Source: Candidatus Villigracilaceae bacterium
Lineage (GTDB): Bacteria; Chloroflexota; Anaerolineae; Anaerolineales; Villigracilaceae
Assembly (NCBI GenBank): GCA_026645935.1
Contig: JAPKMP010000033.1
Location: 1 to 32,407, forward strand
Length of the DNA: 32,407 nt
Direction: 5' to 3'
Both the position numbers and the translations under genes were made by a program. Positions 23,134-31,811 of the stretch are shown in pieces. Below the pieces are notes generated by a model that was not told the DNA's origin, searched no databases, and worked only from the letters and a program-made list of their open reading frames with translations. Positions within the stretch are counted from its first letter, which is position 1. Each line of letters starts with the position of its first letter.

Positions 23134-23167
23134 AACGCCCGCCGGAAAGAACCGGCGGGCGTTTTAT
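23134..23167 (+). terminator. Intrinsic terminator of the 45-aa gene
   Basis: A perfect 12-bp stem AACGCCCGCCGG/CCGGCGGGCGTT with a six-base loop; with the two stem T residues the 3' end reads TTTTATT. Confidence 0.9.
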
Positions 23168-23281
23168 TGGCAGGGTTATCTGTAAATCGCGACTTTTCAT
23201 CCGCACAGATCGGCATCAGCAGGGTTGGAGCGATCCACCGGGCAGGCTGGGTCTGTATGCGGGTCACTGCCGCCACTTCCG

Positions 23282-24055
23282 CTACGGAGCGCACAAGGAC
23301 GGATCATCAGGATCGGGCACGCACGAAAGCGGGACGACCGGTTCCTCTTTTACGGTTGCGTCGCCTCCGGTGTCGCCGGAACTGCTCTGGGTATCGGTGC
23401 AGAAGTAGCCGTCGTAATTGAAGTTGTTCACTTCCACTCCGCCAAGGGTGACGATGACCTGAATCGGAAAGGCCGCGCCTGGCGGCAAGGGACAGGCAAG
23501 GATGGATGTATTCACTGCCGGAACGCCGCAGTTGACCGCCGTTCCGTTGATGGTGACCGCCAAGCCTTTCCCTGCCAGATCGGGGCTGCTCGCTGCCAGC
23601 GGAAAGTTGATATAGCCCAGACCCGTATCGCAGGCGCTGACAGTTCCTTTCAGCAAGGGGGTGGCATTGGCAGGCGCGTCAGCGGGAGCCTCGGTGGGCG
23701 GCTCGGTCGGGGCTTCTGTGGGCGGTTCGGTGGGAGCCTCGTTTGAGGCGGTCTGCGCAGGGACGGGGCAGTATTTAGCTTGTACGTCGCCAAGGGTCAT
23801 TTCTTTAAGTTGAGCCGTGGTTTCATATAAATAAAGGGTCTGTTCTGCTGAGTCAGGGGGGCATTTGACCTTACTGCACGCATACCCTTCTGCTTCCTGT
23901 CCATCCTTGAATTCATAAAACTTCTTGCAGTTGAACAGGTAATCGGTTCCCTTAAGAGGCACGGCTACTTCATCCTGGCAGGCGGATGTACGGCATGCCA
24001 TCATGAAGAGCAGAAAGAACAGGTAGATCAATGATCTTTTTCGGTTGGCGCGCAT
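23282..24055 (-). CDS. Secreted lipoprotein-like protein with EAPTEPPT repeats
   Basis: 257 aa. The N-terminus is a signal sequence with a possible lipobox (LFMMAC, Cys21). Two Cys-containing parts (about 22-98 and 135-257, ten or more Cys in total) are joined by a low-complexity linker of repeated EAPTEPPT (about 106-132). The second part looks like a small beta-rich domain (GTVSACDTGLGYINFPL; VTINGTAVNCGVPAVN). Disulfide bonding outside the cell is likely. I recognise no family. GAGGAG lies about 11 bases upstream of the ATG. It is convergent with the 45-aa gene. Confidence 0.72.
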   Translation of the reverse strand: MRANRKRSLIYLFFLLFMMACRTSACQDEVAVPLKGTDYLFNCKKFYEFKDGQEAEGYACSKVKCPPDSAEQTLYLYETTAQLKEMTLGDVQAKYCPVPAQTASNEAPTEPPTEAPTEPPTEAPADAPANATPLLKGTVSACDTGLGYINFPLAASSPDLAGKGLAVTINGTAVNCGVPAVNTSILACPLPPGAAFPIQVIVTLGGVEVNNFNYDGYFCTDTQSSSGDTGGDATVKEEPVVPLSCVPDPDDPSLCAP

Positions 24056-24150
24056 GGGGAGGGACTCCTCTTAAGCCGGGGATACGTTCTAATCTTTAGT
24101 GGTTGATGTAACCCGATTCGGGTGGAGGAGTTATGGGGGAGGAGGTGTCA

Positions 24151-24289
24151 GAGAGTGTTTTGGAATTCATTTTTAACCACAGATGGACACAGATAAATCT
24201 GATTTCGAACGCTTATTTTGCGCTTTTTCATCAAAATCGGCGTTCATCCGTGTTTATCTGTGGTGAATCCAGATTTATAAAACACTCTC
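24151..24289. mobile_element. MITE-like palindromic element with flanking TCA
   Basis: The ends are perfect 11-bp inverted repeats (GAGAGTGTTTT and AAAACACTCTC). The similarity continues inward for about 55 bases per arm, including CCACAGAT...ACACAGAT facing ATCCGTGTTTATCTGTGG. TCA stands directly on both sides (24148-24150 and 24290-24292) as a possible 3-bp target duplication. It has no coding capacity. Confidence 0.65.
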
Positions 24290-24503
24290 TCAGGGGTCAG
24301 GTGCGGGGTGTCGGGGAGTCGCGCGCGGTGGTACGGATTAAGCTAATGCCCACAATCACAAGTTGAGATTCAAGGATTGAAAGAAAACGATTCGCCTTCG
24401 CGCGAAGCAGACTCGGCGGGAACCTTCAGGGATTCAGCAAGGCGCAGTTGGAGTGGGAGGATTAGTTAGAGAGTAGAGAGTAGTTGAGCGGTCGGGTAGT
24501 TTT

Positions 24504-24535
24504 GGGTGGCAGTCTCTTGACGGGGATTGCCACCC
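24504..24535. other. Inverted repeat upstream of hsdM
   Basis: GGGTGGCA (24504-24511) pairs perfectly with TGCCACCC (24528-24535). There is no T run on either side, so it is not a typical terminator. It lies just before the possible hsdM -35 box and could be a regulator site. Confidence 0.45.
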
Positions 24536-24537
24536 CC

Positions 24538-24568
24538 TTGACCGGAGAGGCGGGAGGTCGGGTAAAAT
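24538..24568 (+). promoter_or_regulatory. Possible hsdM promoter
   Basis: TTGACC (24538-24543), a long 19-base spacer and TAAAAT (24563-24568), about 48 bases before the hsdM ATG. Confidence 0.35.
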
Positions 24569-24615
24569 AGGAAAGGTAGATCATATTTCATCAATGGGGT
24601 TTTTTTACCCTCCCA

Positions 24616-27363
24616 ATGTCAAAATCCAAAATTACCCTTTCGCAACTCGAAAATTTTCTGATGAAAGCCGCAGATGTTCTGCGCGGCTCAATGGACGCTT
24701 CGGAATATAAAGAATACATCTTTGGGATGCTGTTTTTGAAACGTCTGTCGGATGTGTTCGATGAGAAGCGCAATGCTGTTCGCAAAGATACCTATAAACA
24801 TTTATCGGAAAAAGAGTGGGTTTTTATTTCTGAAGAGAAAAGCACATATGGCGATACATTTTATGTGCCGCGCCGCGCACGTTGGCATGAACCGTTTGTA
24901 GATGATGACGGTGACCCGCAGCCTGCGATCAAGAATTTACAGAAAAATATCGGGGATATGTTGAACAAGGCATTGGCGGCTATCGAAGATAACAACGATG
25001 CTTTGACCGATGTTCTGAAAGACCGCATTAATTTCAACAAACTGGTTAGCAATGAGCGCATTGTGCCTGATACAAAGTTGCGCGATTTGATCGATCATTT
25101 CAATCAGCCGCAGTTCGTGCTGGTGAACGATAACTTTGAGTTCCCTGATTTGCTGGGGGCGGCATACGAATTTTTGATCAAGTATTTCGCGGACAGCGCG
25201 GGCAAGAAGGGCGGACAGTTCTATACGCCTTCGCAGGTGGTGCGCTTGAAAGTGCAACTCATCAAGCCTGCGGAAGGTATGAGCGTGTACGACCCGACGG
25301 TTGGTTCGGGCGGTATGCTGATTCAGTCAAGCCAGTATGTGGACGAGCAGGGCGGCGATGGAACGAAGATGGAATTCTATGGGCAGGATAGCGACCCTGC
25401 GGTGGTATCCATTGCCAAGATGAACATGATTCTGCACAACATTCTGGATGTGAAGATTGAGTTTGGGGATACGTTGGCGAACCCGAAGAATTTGGCGAAG
25501 GGCAAGTTGATGCAGTTTGACCGCGTGATTGCCAATCCACCGTTCTCGCAGAACTACAGCCGTGCGGGGATGCTGCACCCTGAACGCTTTGCTTATGGCT
25601 TTGCGCCAGAGACAGGCAAAAAAGCGGATTTGATGTTCGTGCAACATATGCTCGCCAGTTTGAAACAGAACGGCAAGATGTCTGTGGTGATGCCGCATGG
25701 GGTGTTGTTTCGCGGCGGTAAGGAGAAGGAGATTCGCCGCAAGATGTTGGAGGCGGACGTGGTCGAGGGGATCATCGGGTTGCCGCCCAAGTTGTTCTAT
25801 GGGACGGGTATCCCTGCGGCAATTTTGGTGCTGAACAAGAACAAGCCCGATGAATTACGCGGCAAGGTCTTCATCATCAACGCGGATGCGGAGTATGCCG
25901 AGGGCAAGAATCAGAACATGCTGCGCCCTGAGGATATCGAGAAGATTGATTATGTCTTTACGCTCAAGAAGCCAGTACACAAATATTCCCGCTTAGTGGA
26001 CATTGCCGAGATTGGCAATGAGCAGAACGATTGGAATTTGAACATCCGCCGCTATGTGGATAATACGCCTGACCCTGAACCCGAGGACGTGCGCGCGCAT
26101 TTACTGGGTGGCGTGCCAAAGGCTGAGGTGTTAGCGAAGTCAGCACAGTATGAGAAGTTTGGATTCGAACCCGCGGCATTGTTTCAGGAACGGGATGAGA
26201 AGTATTTCGATTTCCGTGCTGAGATACAAGGCAGGGAAGAAATCAAGAACGTCATCGAGACGCACCCGAACGTGAAGCGGACGCTGGAGGAGAATCGCGC
26301 CAGCCTGAGCGAGTGGTGGTTGGAAGCACGGGACGATTTTTCGGCATTGGAAAAGGCTGGGGAATCAGAGACCAAGCCTAAGTCGAAGAAACGAACCGCG
26401 GAAGGCGCAGGGGCATATCTCACGTTGAAGAGTCAGAAACTGCCTGAGGTGAGGAAGAGTCTGATCGAGTCGCTTAAATCGCAAATCACGCCTTTGAAGG
26501 TGTTGGATGATTTTCAGGCGGCGGGGGTGTTCGTCAATTGGTGGGACAGAATCAAGTATGACTTGAAAACCATTATGACCAACGGCTGGAGCCCGACACT
26601 CAACCCTGACCCCTATGTGATGAAAAAATATTTTCGCGCTGAAACCGAGGAGTTGGAGCGGATCGAGAATGAGATCAGCACTACGGAAACTGCATTAGAG
26701 GAAGCGACGGAAGCCGCACAGGAAACGCTCGAATACGAACTTGGAGATGATGAGGAATTAACTCCCGCACTAATGAAAAAACGCTTGAAAAAGGCAATTG
26801 AAGACAGCGAAACAGATGAAGATATTGCCCTTTACGAGTCTGCATTAAGCGCCATTACGAAGGCTGAAAAGCAACGCAAGGATAGCAAGAAAACTCAAAA
26901 GACATTGCGTTTTGACCTGGATGTGAAGATCGCGTTGAAGAAATTCGGCGCGGAGGATGAAACGCTGGATGCGCGGCGGTTGCTGGCGCAAGCCGAGAAA
27001 GAATTGGGCGAACTGGGGAAGATTACCAAGCCTGAGAACGAGAAAGCCCATAAGAAAAAAGTGAACGCGTTGAAGAGCGACATCAAGGCGTTGAACGAGC
27101 GCATTGAGGCGATTGAACGCCTGAGTAAAAGCGTGGGCGGCGTGATCGGCGCGGAGGAAGCCAAAGAGTTGATTTTGCAGAAGCACCATGATTTGGTGAC
27201 GGAACAATTGAATCGATATATTTCAAATGAAAAATCTTTGTTCTTAGGTCAGTTCACAGTAATTTTTGAAAAATATCATTCTTCATTGAGACAAATTGAA
27301 AATCTGCAAGGTCAAATAAATCAAGAACTTAGGAATTATTTGACCAAACTCAATTATGAGTGA
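24616..27363 (+). CDS. hsdM: Type I restriction-modification DNA methyltransferase subunit
   Basis: N6-adenine methyltransferase subunit that modifies host DNA together with HsdS, and is also part of the restriction complex. 915 aa, far longer than the usual 500 or so. An N-terminal HsdM helical region (1-165; [20 protein letters not shown]) is followed by the Rossmann methyltransferase with QFYTPSQVV (201-209), motif I DPTVGSGG (226-233) and catalytic motif IV NPPF (307-310). Beyond about residue 480 there is an extra region, and from about 645 a long charged coiled coil. No good ribosome binding site is seen before the ATG. The last 150 bases or so become A+T-rich. hsdS follows after 12 bases. 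Confidence 0.95.
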   Translation: MSKSKITLSQLENFLMKAADVLRGSMDASEYKEYIFGMLFLKRLSDVFDEKRNAVRKDTYKHLSEKEWVFISEEKSTYGDTFYVPRRARWHEPFVDDDGDPQPAIKNLQKNIGDMLNKALAAIEDNNDALTDVLKDRINFNKLVSNERIVPDTKLRDLIDHFNQPQFVLVNDNFEFPDLLGAAYEFLIKYFADSAGKKGGQFYTPSQVVRLKVQLIKPAEGMSVYDPTVGSGGMLIQSSQYVDEQGGDGTKMEFYGQDSDPAVVSIAKMNMILHNILDVKIEFGDTLANPKNLAKGKLMQFDRVIANPPFSQNYSRAGMLHPERFAYGFAPETGKKADLMFVQHMLASLKQNGKMSVVMPHGVLFRGGKEKEIRRKMLEADVVEGIIGLPPKLFYGTGIPAAILVLNKNKPDELRGKVFIINADAEYAEGKNQNMLRPEDIEKIDYVFTLKKPVHKYSRLVDIAEIGNEQNDWNLNIRRYVDNTPDPEPEDVRAHLLGGVPKAEVLAKSAQYEKFGFEPAALFQERDEKYFDFRAEIQGREEIKNVIETHPNVKRTLEENRASLSEWWLEARDDFSALEKAGESETKPKSKKRTAEGAGAYLTLKSQKLPEVRKSLIESLKSQITPLKVLDDFQAAGVFVNWWDRIKYDLKTIMTNGWSPTLNPDPYVMKKYFRAETEELERIENEISTTETALEEATEAAQETLEYELGDDEELTPALMKKRLKKAIEDSETDEDIALYESALSAITKAEKQRKDSKKTQKTLRFDLDVKIALKKFGAEDETLDARRLLAQAEKELGELGKITKPENEKAHKKKVNALKSDIKALNERIEAIERLSKSVGGVIGAEEAKELILQKHHDLVTEQLNRYISNEKSLFLGQFTVIFEKYHSSLRQIENLQGQINQELRNYLTKLNYE

Positions 27364-27375
27364 AATGGATATTGT

Positions 27376-28635
27376 ATGAATGTTTATGGTATTTTAAAAC
27401 TAACATCAGAACAAATCCCTACCGATTGGGCACAATCACAGATAAAGGATGTTTGTGATGTTGTGGCAGGCGGAAAAGGTGGTTTAACCAAGGAAAAACA
27501 CTACCAACCATCAGGTTTTCCTGCTTATAGTGCGGCAGGAGGAGATGGTTTTGTTGAAAACTTTGAATATGATAGAGATGCAGTAATACTTTCATCAATC
27601 GGGGCGAATTGCGGGAGATGTTTCTTAGCAACTGGAAAGTGGAGCGCACTTGCAAATATTCAGTTACTGCTTCCAAATACAATTGACGTTCGATATTTAT
27701 ATTACTACGTTAATCGTAATGGTTACTGGCCTAGGTCTGGATCTGCTCAACCGTTTATAAAGCCATCAGATATTAAGTCTTGTTGGATAACATTTCCCGC
27801 CGAAATTAAAGAGCAAGCCAAAATCGCCGAAGTCCTTGCCACCATTGACCGCGCCATCGCGCAGACAGAGGCATTGATCGCCAAGCGCCAGCGAATCAAG
27901 ACGGGCTTGATGCAGGATTTGCTGACACGCGGGATTGATGAGCATGGTCAACTGCGAGACCCGTCCACGCATAGGTTTAAGACCACGCCGTTGGGGATGA
28001 TCCCTGAGGAGTGGGAGGTTAGCAATATTGGGAAAATTAGCCATCGTGTTACCAGTGGTTCACGTTGGTGGGCAAGGTATTATTCAGAAACTGGTGCAAA
28101 ATTTATCCGCATTGGCAATCTGACAAGAGAACATGTAAATCTTCGGCTTCAAAATATTCAGCATGTCCAACCGCCAGATTCAAGTGAAGCCAAAAGAACA
28201 GTTCTTGAAACGGGTGACTTGCTGATTTCAGTCACCGCTGACTTGGGGATTATCGGAATTGTCCCCAACGATTTAGGCGAGGCTTACATCAATCAACACA
28301 TAGCCTTGGTGAAATTAGACAAGGAAAAAATCAATCCGTATTTCATCGGAAACCTTTTGTCTGGTTTTCAAGCGCAAAAATATTTTTCACTTCTAAATGA
28401 CTCAGGCGCTAAAGCAGGCTTGAATCTCAAAACGATTTCTGCATTTCCTGTGGTTTTTCCAAGTGACAGAAAAGAACAAGACAAAATTGCTGAAATCATC
28501 CAGAAAACTGACAGCATTATCGAAACACAGAAGTCCGAGAGAAAAAAGTTGCTCGGAGTAAAAGCAGGGCTGATGCAAGACCTGTTGAGCGGCAGAGTGT
28601 CGGTCAAGGGGTTGATGGAAGGAGAAAAGCAATGA
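27376..28635 (+). CDS. hsdS: Type I restriction-modification specificity subunit
   Basis: DNA-recognition subunit, 419 aa, with two target-recognition domains (about 12-135 and 212-365). Each is followed by a conserved helical spacer: KIAEVLATIDRAIAQTEALI ending in GLMQDLLTRGIDEHG, and KIAEIIQKTDSIIETQKSE ending in GLMQDLLSGRVSVKG. The second domain opens with PLGMIPEEWEV, the usual TRD entry. Each TRD reads half of a bipartite target; the sequence read cannot be predicted. The two TRD-coding parts are A+T-rich while the central spacer (about 27790-28020) is G+C-rich, as expected if TRDs were swapped. Its stop overlaps the next start as ATGA. Confidence 0.94.
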   Translation: MNVYGILKLTSEQIPTDWAQSQIKDVCDVVAGGKGGLTKEKHYQPSGFPAYSAAGGDGFVENFEYDRDAVILSSIGANCGRCFLATGKWSALANIQLLLPNTIDVRYLYYYVNRNGYWPRSGSAQPFIKPSDIKSCWITFPAEIKEQAKIAEVLATIDRAIAQTEALIAKRQRIKTGLMQDLLTRGIDEHGQLRDPSTHRFKTTPLGMIPEEWEVSNIGKISHRVTSGSRWWARYYSETGAKFIRIGNLTREHVNLRLQNIQHVQPPDSSEAKRTVLETGDLLISVTADLGIIGIVPNDLGEAYINQHIALVKLDKEKINPYFIGNLLSGFQAQKYFSLLNDSGAKAGLNLKTISAFPVVFPSDRKEQDKIAEIIQKTDSIIETQKSERKKLLGVKAGLMQDLLSGRVSVKGLMEGEKQ

Positions 28636-28886
28636 GTTACGCTGATGATGTCCGTGTGTATTGCAAGAAGGAATATGTTGATCCCGCCAGAGCCAAGGGA
28701 GAGAAGACTGTTTCTATCCGCTCGGGGGATGTCCATGCGGCGCTGGGGTACAAGAACAGGTATCCGCTGGTTTGTTCCGCCATTGGCTCGAATAAGTTCG
28801 AAGAGATGTGCGGGGTTCGGAGAATTGCGGTGGATGGTCCCATTAATGGTGTGAATACAGTGTTTATATTTGAGGTTACCGAATAA
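28632..28886 (+). CDS. 84-aa protein embedded in the R-M operon, unknown function
   Basis: A small protein whose ATG overlaps the hsdS stop (ATGA), so it is translationally coupled to it; GGAGAAAAGC precedes the start. The sequence (VSIRSGDVHAALGYKNRYPLVCSAIGSNKF, then EEMCGVRRIAVDGPINGVNTVFIFEV) looks like one compact alpha/beta or winged-helix-like domain. I recall similar small proteins annotated only as hypothetical. Possible roles are a DNA-binding accessory factor or control of the neighbouring nuclease. No catalytic motif is evident. Confidence 0.75.
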   Translation: MSYADDVRVYCKKEYVDPARAKGEKTVSIRSGDVHAALGYKNRYPLVCSAIGSNKFEEMCGVRRIAVDGPINGVNTVFIFEVTE

Positions 28887-28908
28887 AATAATATTAAGGA
28901 ATACCATT

Positions 28909-29949
28909 TTGAAATCAAGCCCGGTTTCTTTAGAGTTTATTGAAAACAGTGGTCCCGACAATCTTCGGGACACGCTAACGGCTTTATTGTTAAAAACAAG
29001 CACAAATGAAGTTTGCGTAGCCGTTGCATTTACAACCCAATCTGGGTTGGACGAAATTATCCAGCCCTTGCGTCAGGTTGCAACCCAAGGCTCGGTAAGG
29101 CTTATTACCGGACTATATCAGCAAGTAACCGAACCACAAGCATTAGAGACTTTGCTCAAAATTCAAAAAGAAACCAGAGGGAAATTTTCGGTAAAATTAT
29201 CCAAAGAACCGCAATTTCACAGGAAGTTTTATATCCTTGAATCCAAATCACAAACCATTGCAATCGTGGGTTCGTCAAATTTGACGAAGGAAGGTTTGCA
29301 AAGCGGCGGTGAAATTAACGTAATTATCTCATCGGCAAGAAATACAACTTCCGCCAGAGATTTGAAAAAGATCTTTGAGAAAGAATGGGGGCAACGTGCA
29401 GTTTCTTTATCTGCCAAGCAAATAGCTAAATACAAAAAAGCACGAAACAAGAAAACTGAATTCAAGAATTTCAATCGCAGCGAACTCAAGTCAATTTTGG
29501 GGACGGAGCTAGTTCACCAAAAAGCCGATCCTTCCGCTCCGGAAACGCCCGAATATTGGCGTGATTGCATATCTGGCTATGCCAAGAAAAGCACCAACCA
29601 AATAATTTCCGAAACGACAAACTGGGACGCTTATAATTATTCCTGGTACAGCACAGGCGGTAAACATCAATTCCGGATAGATGATCGGATTTTTCTATTC
29701 GACGAACCTGAAGGTAAATTAAGTCTCGTAAGGGTGACGGATATTGCACGAATCAAAGTCTCCACACCGGACGGCAGAAATTTCATTGCTTATAAATATG
29801 TTCGTGGGTATGGAAAGAGATTTTCAAAAAAATTGTGGGAAGCGTTAAAGAAGGAAGGAATAAATAAAGGCGATATTTGTGAGCGGGTTTCTGTTTCAAC
29901 TGAAACTTTCCAAAGACTATCAAGCCTCATAAAAGCAAAACGCGGCTAA
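28909..29949 (+). CDS. PLD-fold nuclease-like protein in the R-M operon
   Basis: About 346 aa with a single PLD-type motif: His104-x-Lys106 in FHRKFYILE, Glu111 in place of the usual Asp, and GSSNLTKEGLQSGGEINV (from 121). One motif per chain means it would act as a dimer, as in the restriction enzyme BfiI and Nuc. The C-terminal part (about 190-346) is a separate domain (YWRDCISGYAKKS, FRIDDRIFLFDEPEGKLSLVRV) that may recognise DNA. I chose the TTG at 28909, which has AAGGA eight bases upstream; a TTG at 28870 lies inside the preceding gene and lacks a ribosome binding site. The DNA is A+T-rich. Probably a restriction or anti-phage nuclease. Confidence 0.8.
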   Translation: MKSSPVSLEFIENSGPDNLRDTLTALLLKTSTNEVCVAVAFTTQSGLDEIIQPLRQVATQGSVRLITGLYQQVTEPQALETLLKIQKETRGKFSVKLSKEPQFHRKFYILESKSQTIAIVGSSNLTKEGLQSGGEINVIISSARNTTSARDLKKIFEKEWGQRAVSLSAKQIAKYKKARNKKTEFKNFNRSELKSILGTELVHQKADPSAPETPEYWRDCISGYAKKSTNQIISETTNWDAYNYSWYSTGGKHQFRIDDRIFLFDEPEGKLSLVRVTDIARIKVSTPDGRNFIAYKYVRGYGKRFSKKLWEALKKEGINKGDICERVSVSTETFQRLSSLIKAKRG

Positions 29950-30044
29950 CAAAGCGCACAGTGGAAAAGCCTAAATTCAAAAACAATTTCGAGTTATCTC
30001 AAAGATACTAATACAAGCCAAAATAAGGATTACAGGATAGCAAT

Positions 30045-31793
30045 ATGCCAAATAAAATTGACAGCGATAAAATATTTATCAATAAAGCCTTTGAGTGGTG
30101 GTATCGCGTGCCTGATTATCAACGTCCTTATGTGTGGGGTAGCGATCAAGTCACTGATTTATTGGACGACGTTACTGAGTGGATGAGTGTCCGCCCTGAG
30201 AGTGAATACTTTCTCGGCTCCATCGTCTTGCAGGAACGCCGCGACAACGGCATTACTGAATTTGACTTATTGGATGGGCAACAACGGCTCAGTACCTGCT
30301 TGATGATCTATGCAGCAGGGCGAGATCTGGCAACCGATAAAAGGCTGGAAGAACATTGTCGAGAGGCAGTTTTTCAACAGGATGATCCCTTCAAGAACAT
30401 TCCTGAGCGTCTGCGCATTATTTACGATATTCGTGATGAAGTTCGGGACTTCGTCAACGAATTTATCAAACCAAACGGCGGAACAAACAACGAAGAAAAA
30501 CTTACCGAACTTATGGAAAAATCTCCCGATATTTCCGTGCAGAATATGGCAAACGCCATTCTGGAAATCCGCAAGTTTTTCAAAGATGAAACTGCTCCCA
30601 AAGTGGAAGACTTCTTTAAGTTCTTTGGAAACAAAGTGTTGATGGTTTACGTATCTTCGCCCGATCTCGATGATGCGTTCCGTATGTTCACAGTTCTGAA
30701 TGACCGCGGCATGAAATTGCGCGGCAGCGACATTCTAAAAACTTCCAATCTGCGGGCATTGCGCGAGGATAAAGCAAGTGATGAAGTTGTCCGCAAGTGG
30801 GCGCAAAAATGGGAAGAGTGGGAAGGTGAATTGGGCGATGGATTTGATGTGTTTCTGTCTCAGATCCGCGCGGTGTTGGTCAAAGACAAGGCGCGGCTTA
30901 GTCTCTTGCAGGAATTTGACGAAAACATTTATGCTCCGCGCAGTTTTGACCGAAAAACAAAAACGTATACAAAACGTGATCCGCTATTGACGCGCGGTTT
31001 GGATACCTTTAATTTTATTGACCGCTATTACAGTCATTACCAGAAAATCTTCGGGCGCAACAATTATCACCTGAATAATTCCTGGCAATTCGACAATCTC
31101 ATTACCCTCCTACAAGATGCCAGTCTTGCCGATTTTTGGCTCCCGCCTTTGCTGCGATATTATGATGTATTTGGTGAAAAACGAATTCTGGATTTTCTCA
31201 AAAAATTAGAGGCAAAGTTCTGTGGTGATTGGGTTGCTTCTGAAACTCCCACAGATCGTATCAGTGCGATGAACAAGATTACAGCGGCAATTGATGAAGT
31301 CAACAAACTAGAAAAGGCGAGTCAGGAAGAGAAAATCGCTCAATTGCTTGCAAAAGATGTTTTCAATTTTAAATATGACACTTTCAAGAAGAACCTTGAA
31401 GAAGGTGAAGTATATAAGCGCAGATACGCTCGTTATTTGCTATTCAAATTAGACGCGCTATTTGCTGGCGCAGATACGCTCTTGCAAGTACCCGTGAATA
31501 TGTCTGTGGAGCATATCCTTCCGCAAAACCCAAAATCTAATAGCCAATGGTGCGTAGATTTTACAGACGAAGAACGCGAAGCATGGACAAACCGGGTTGG
31601 TAATCTAGTGCTCATCAGCCGTCGTAAAAATAGTTCCCAAGGACGATCAGATTACGAGAAGAAAAAGGAAAAATACTTCAAAAACAACGTTGAAGTATTC
31701 CCAAATTCTGTACGTGTAATGCAGAATAAAAAATGGGATTTGGATGCCTTGAAAAAACACCATCAAGACGTAGTCGATAAACTCTGTGCTTAA
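30045..31793 (+). CDS. DUF262/DUF1524 (GmrSD-like) protein
   Basis: A 582-aa protein with the two-domain layout of GmrSD-type type IV restriction enzymes. The N-terminal DUF262 has YQRPYVW (25-31) and DLLDGQQRL (74-82), a ParB-like NTPase signature. A long helical middle follows, then a C-terminal DUF1524 HNH-like (His-Me finger) domain with VEHILPQNP (488-496), GNLVLISRRKNSSQG (519-533) and the following DYEKKKEKY. Such enzymes cut modified (for example glucosylated hydroxymethylcytosine) phage DNA, and relatives occur in other defence systems. AGGA precedes the ATG. It lies between the PLD-like gene and hsdR on the same strand. Confidence 0.92.
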   Translation: MPNKIDSDKIFINKAFEWWYRVPDYQRPYVWGSDQVTDLLDDVTEWMSVRPESEYFLGSIVLQERRDNGITEFDLLDGQQRLSTCLMIYAAGRDLATDKRLEEHCREAVFQQDDPFKNIPERLRIIYDIRDEVRDFVNEFIKPNGGTNNEEKLTELMEKSPDISVQNMANAILEIRKFFKDETAPKVEDFFKFFGNKVLMVYVSSPDLDDAFRMFTVLNDRGMKLRGSDILKTSNLRALREDKASDEVVRKWAQKWEEWEGELGDGFDVFLSQIRAVLVKDKARLSLLQEFDENIYAPRSFDRKTKTYTKRDPLLTRGLDTFNFIDRYYSHYQKIFGRNNYHLNNSWQFDNLITLLQDASLADFWLPPLLRYYDVFGEKRILDFLKKLEAKFCGDWVASETPTDRISAMNKITAAIDEVNKLEKASQEEKIAQLLAKDVFNFKYDTFKKNLEEGEVYKRRYARYLLFKLDALFAGADTLLQVPVNMSVEHILPQNPKSNSQWCVDFTDEEREAWTNRVGNLVLISRRKNSSQGRSDYEKKKEKYFKNNVEVFPNSVRVMQNKKWDLDALKKHHQDVVDKLCA

Positions 31794-31811
31794 TCCCCAA
31801 CAAGGTGGGCT

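Larger units (their letters stand above)
24056..24615. other. 560-bp gene-free stretch at the edge of the R-M island
   Basis: No gene is supported. It contains a 13-base palindrome (ACCCGATTCGGGT, about 24112-24124), the 139-bp MITE-like element at 24151-24289, TTCGCGCGAA near 24400, the GGGTGGCA/TGCCACCC hairpin at 24504-24535, and a possible hsdM promoter. Confidence 0.6.

Noticed and set aside
23690-23742. Short tandem repeats as a possible CRISPR array
   Set aside because: The repeats encode the EAPTEPPT linker in frame; there are no spacers of constant size.
28870-28908. Upstream TTG start for the PLD-fold nuclease gene
   Set aside because: It lies within the end of the 84-aa gene and lacks a ribosome binding site; the TTG at 28909 has AAGGA at good spacing.
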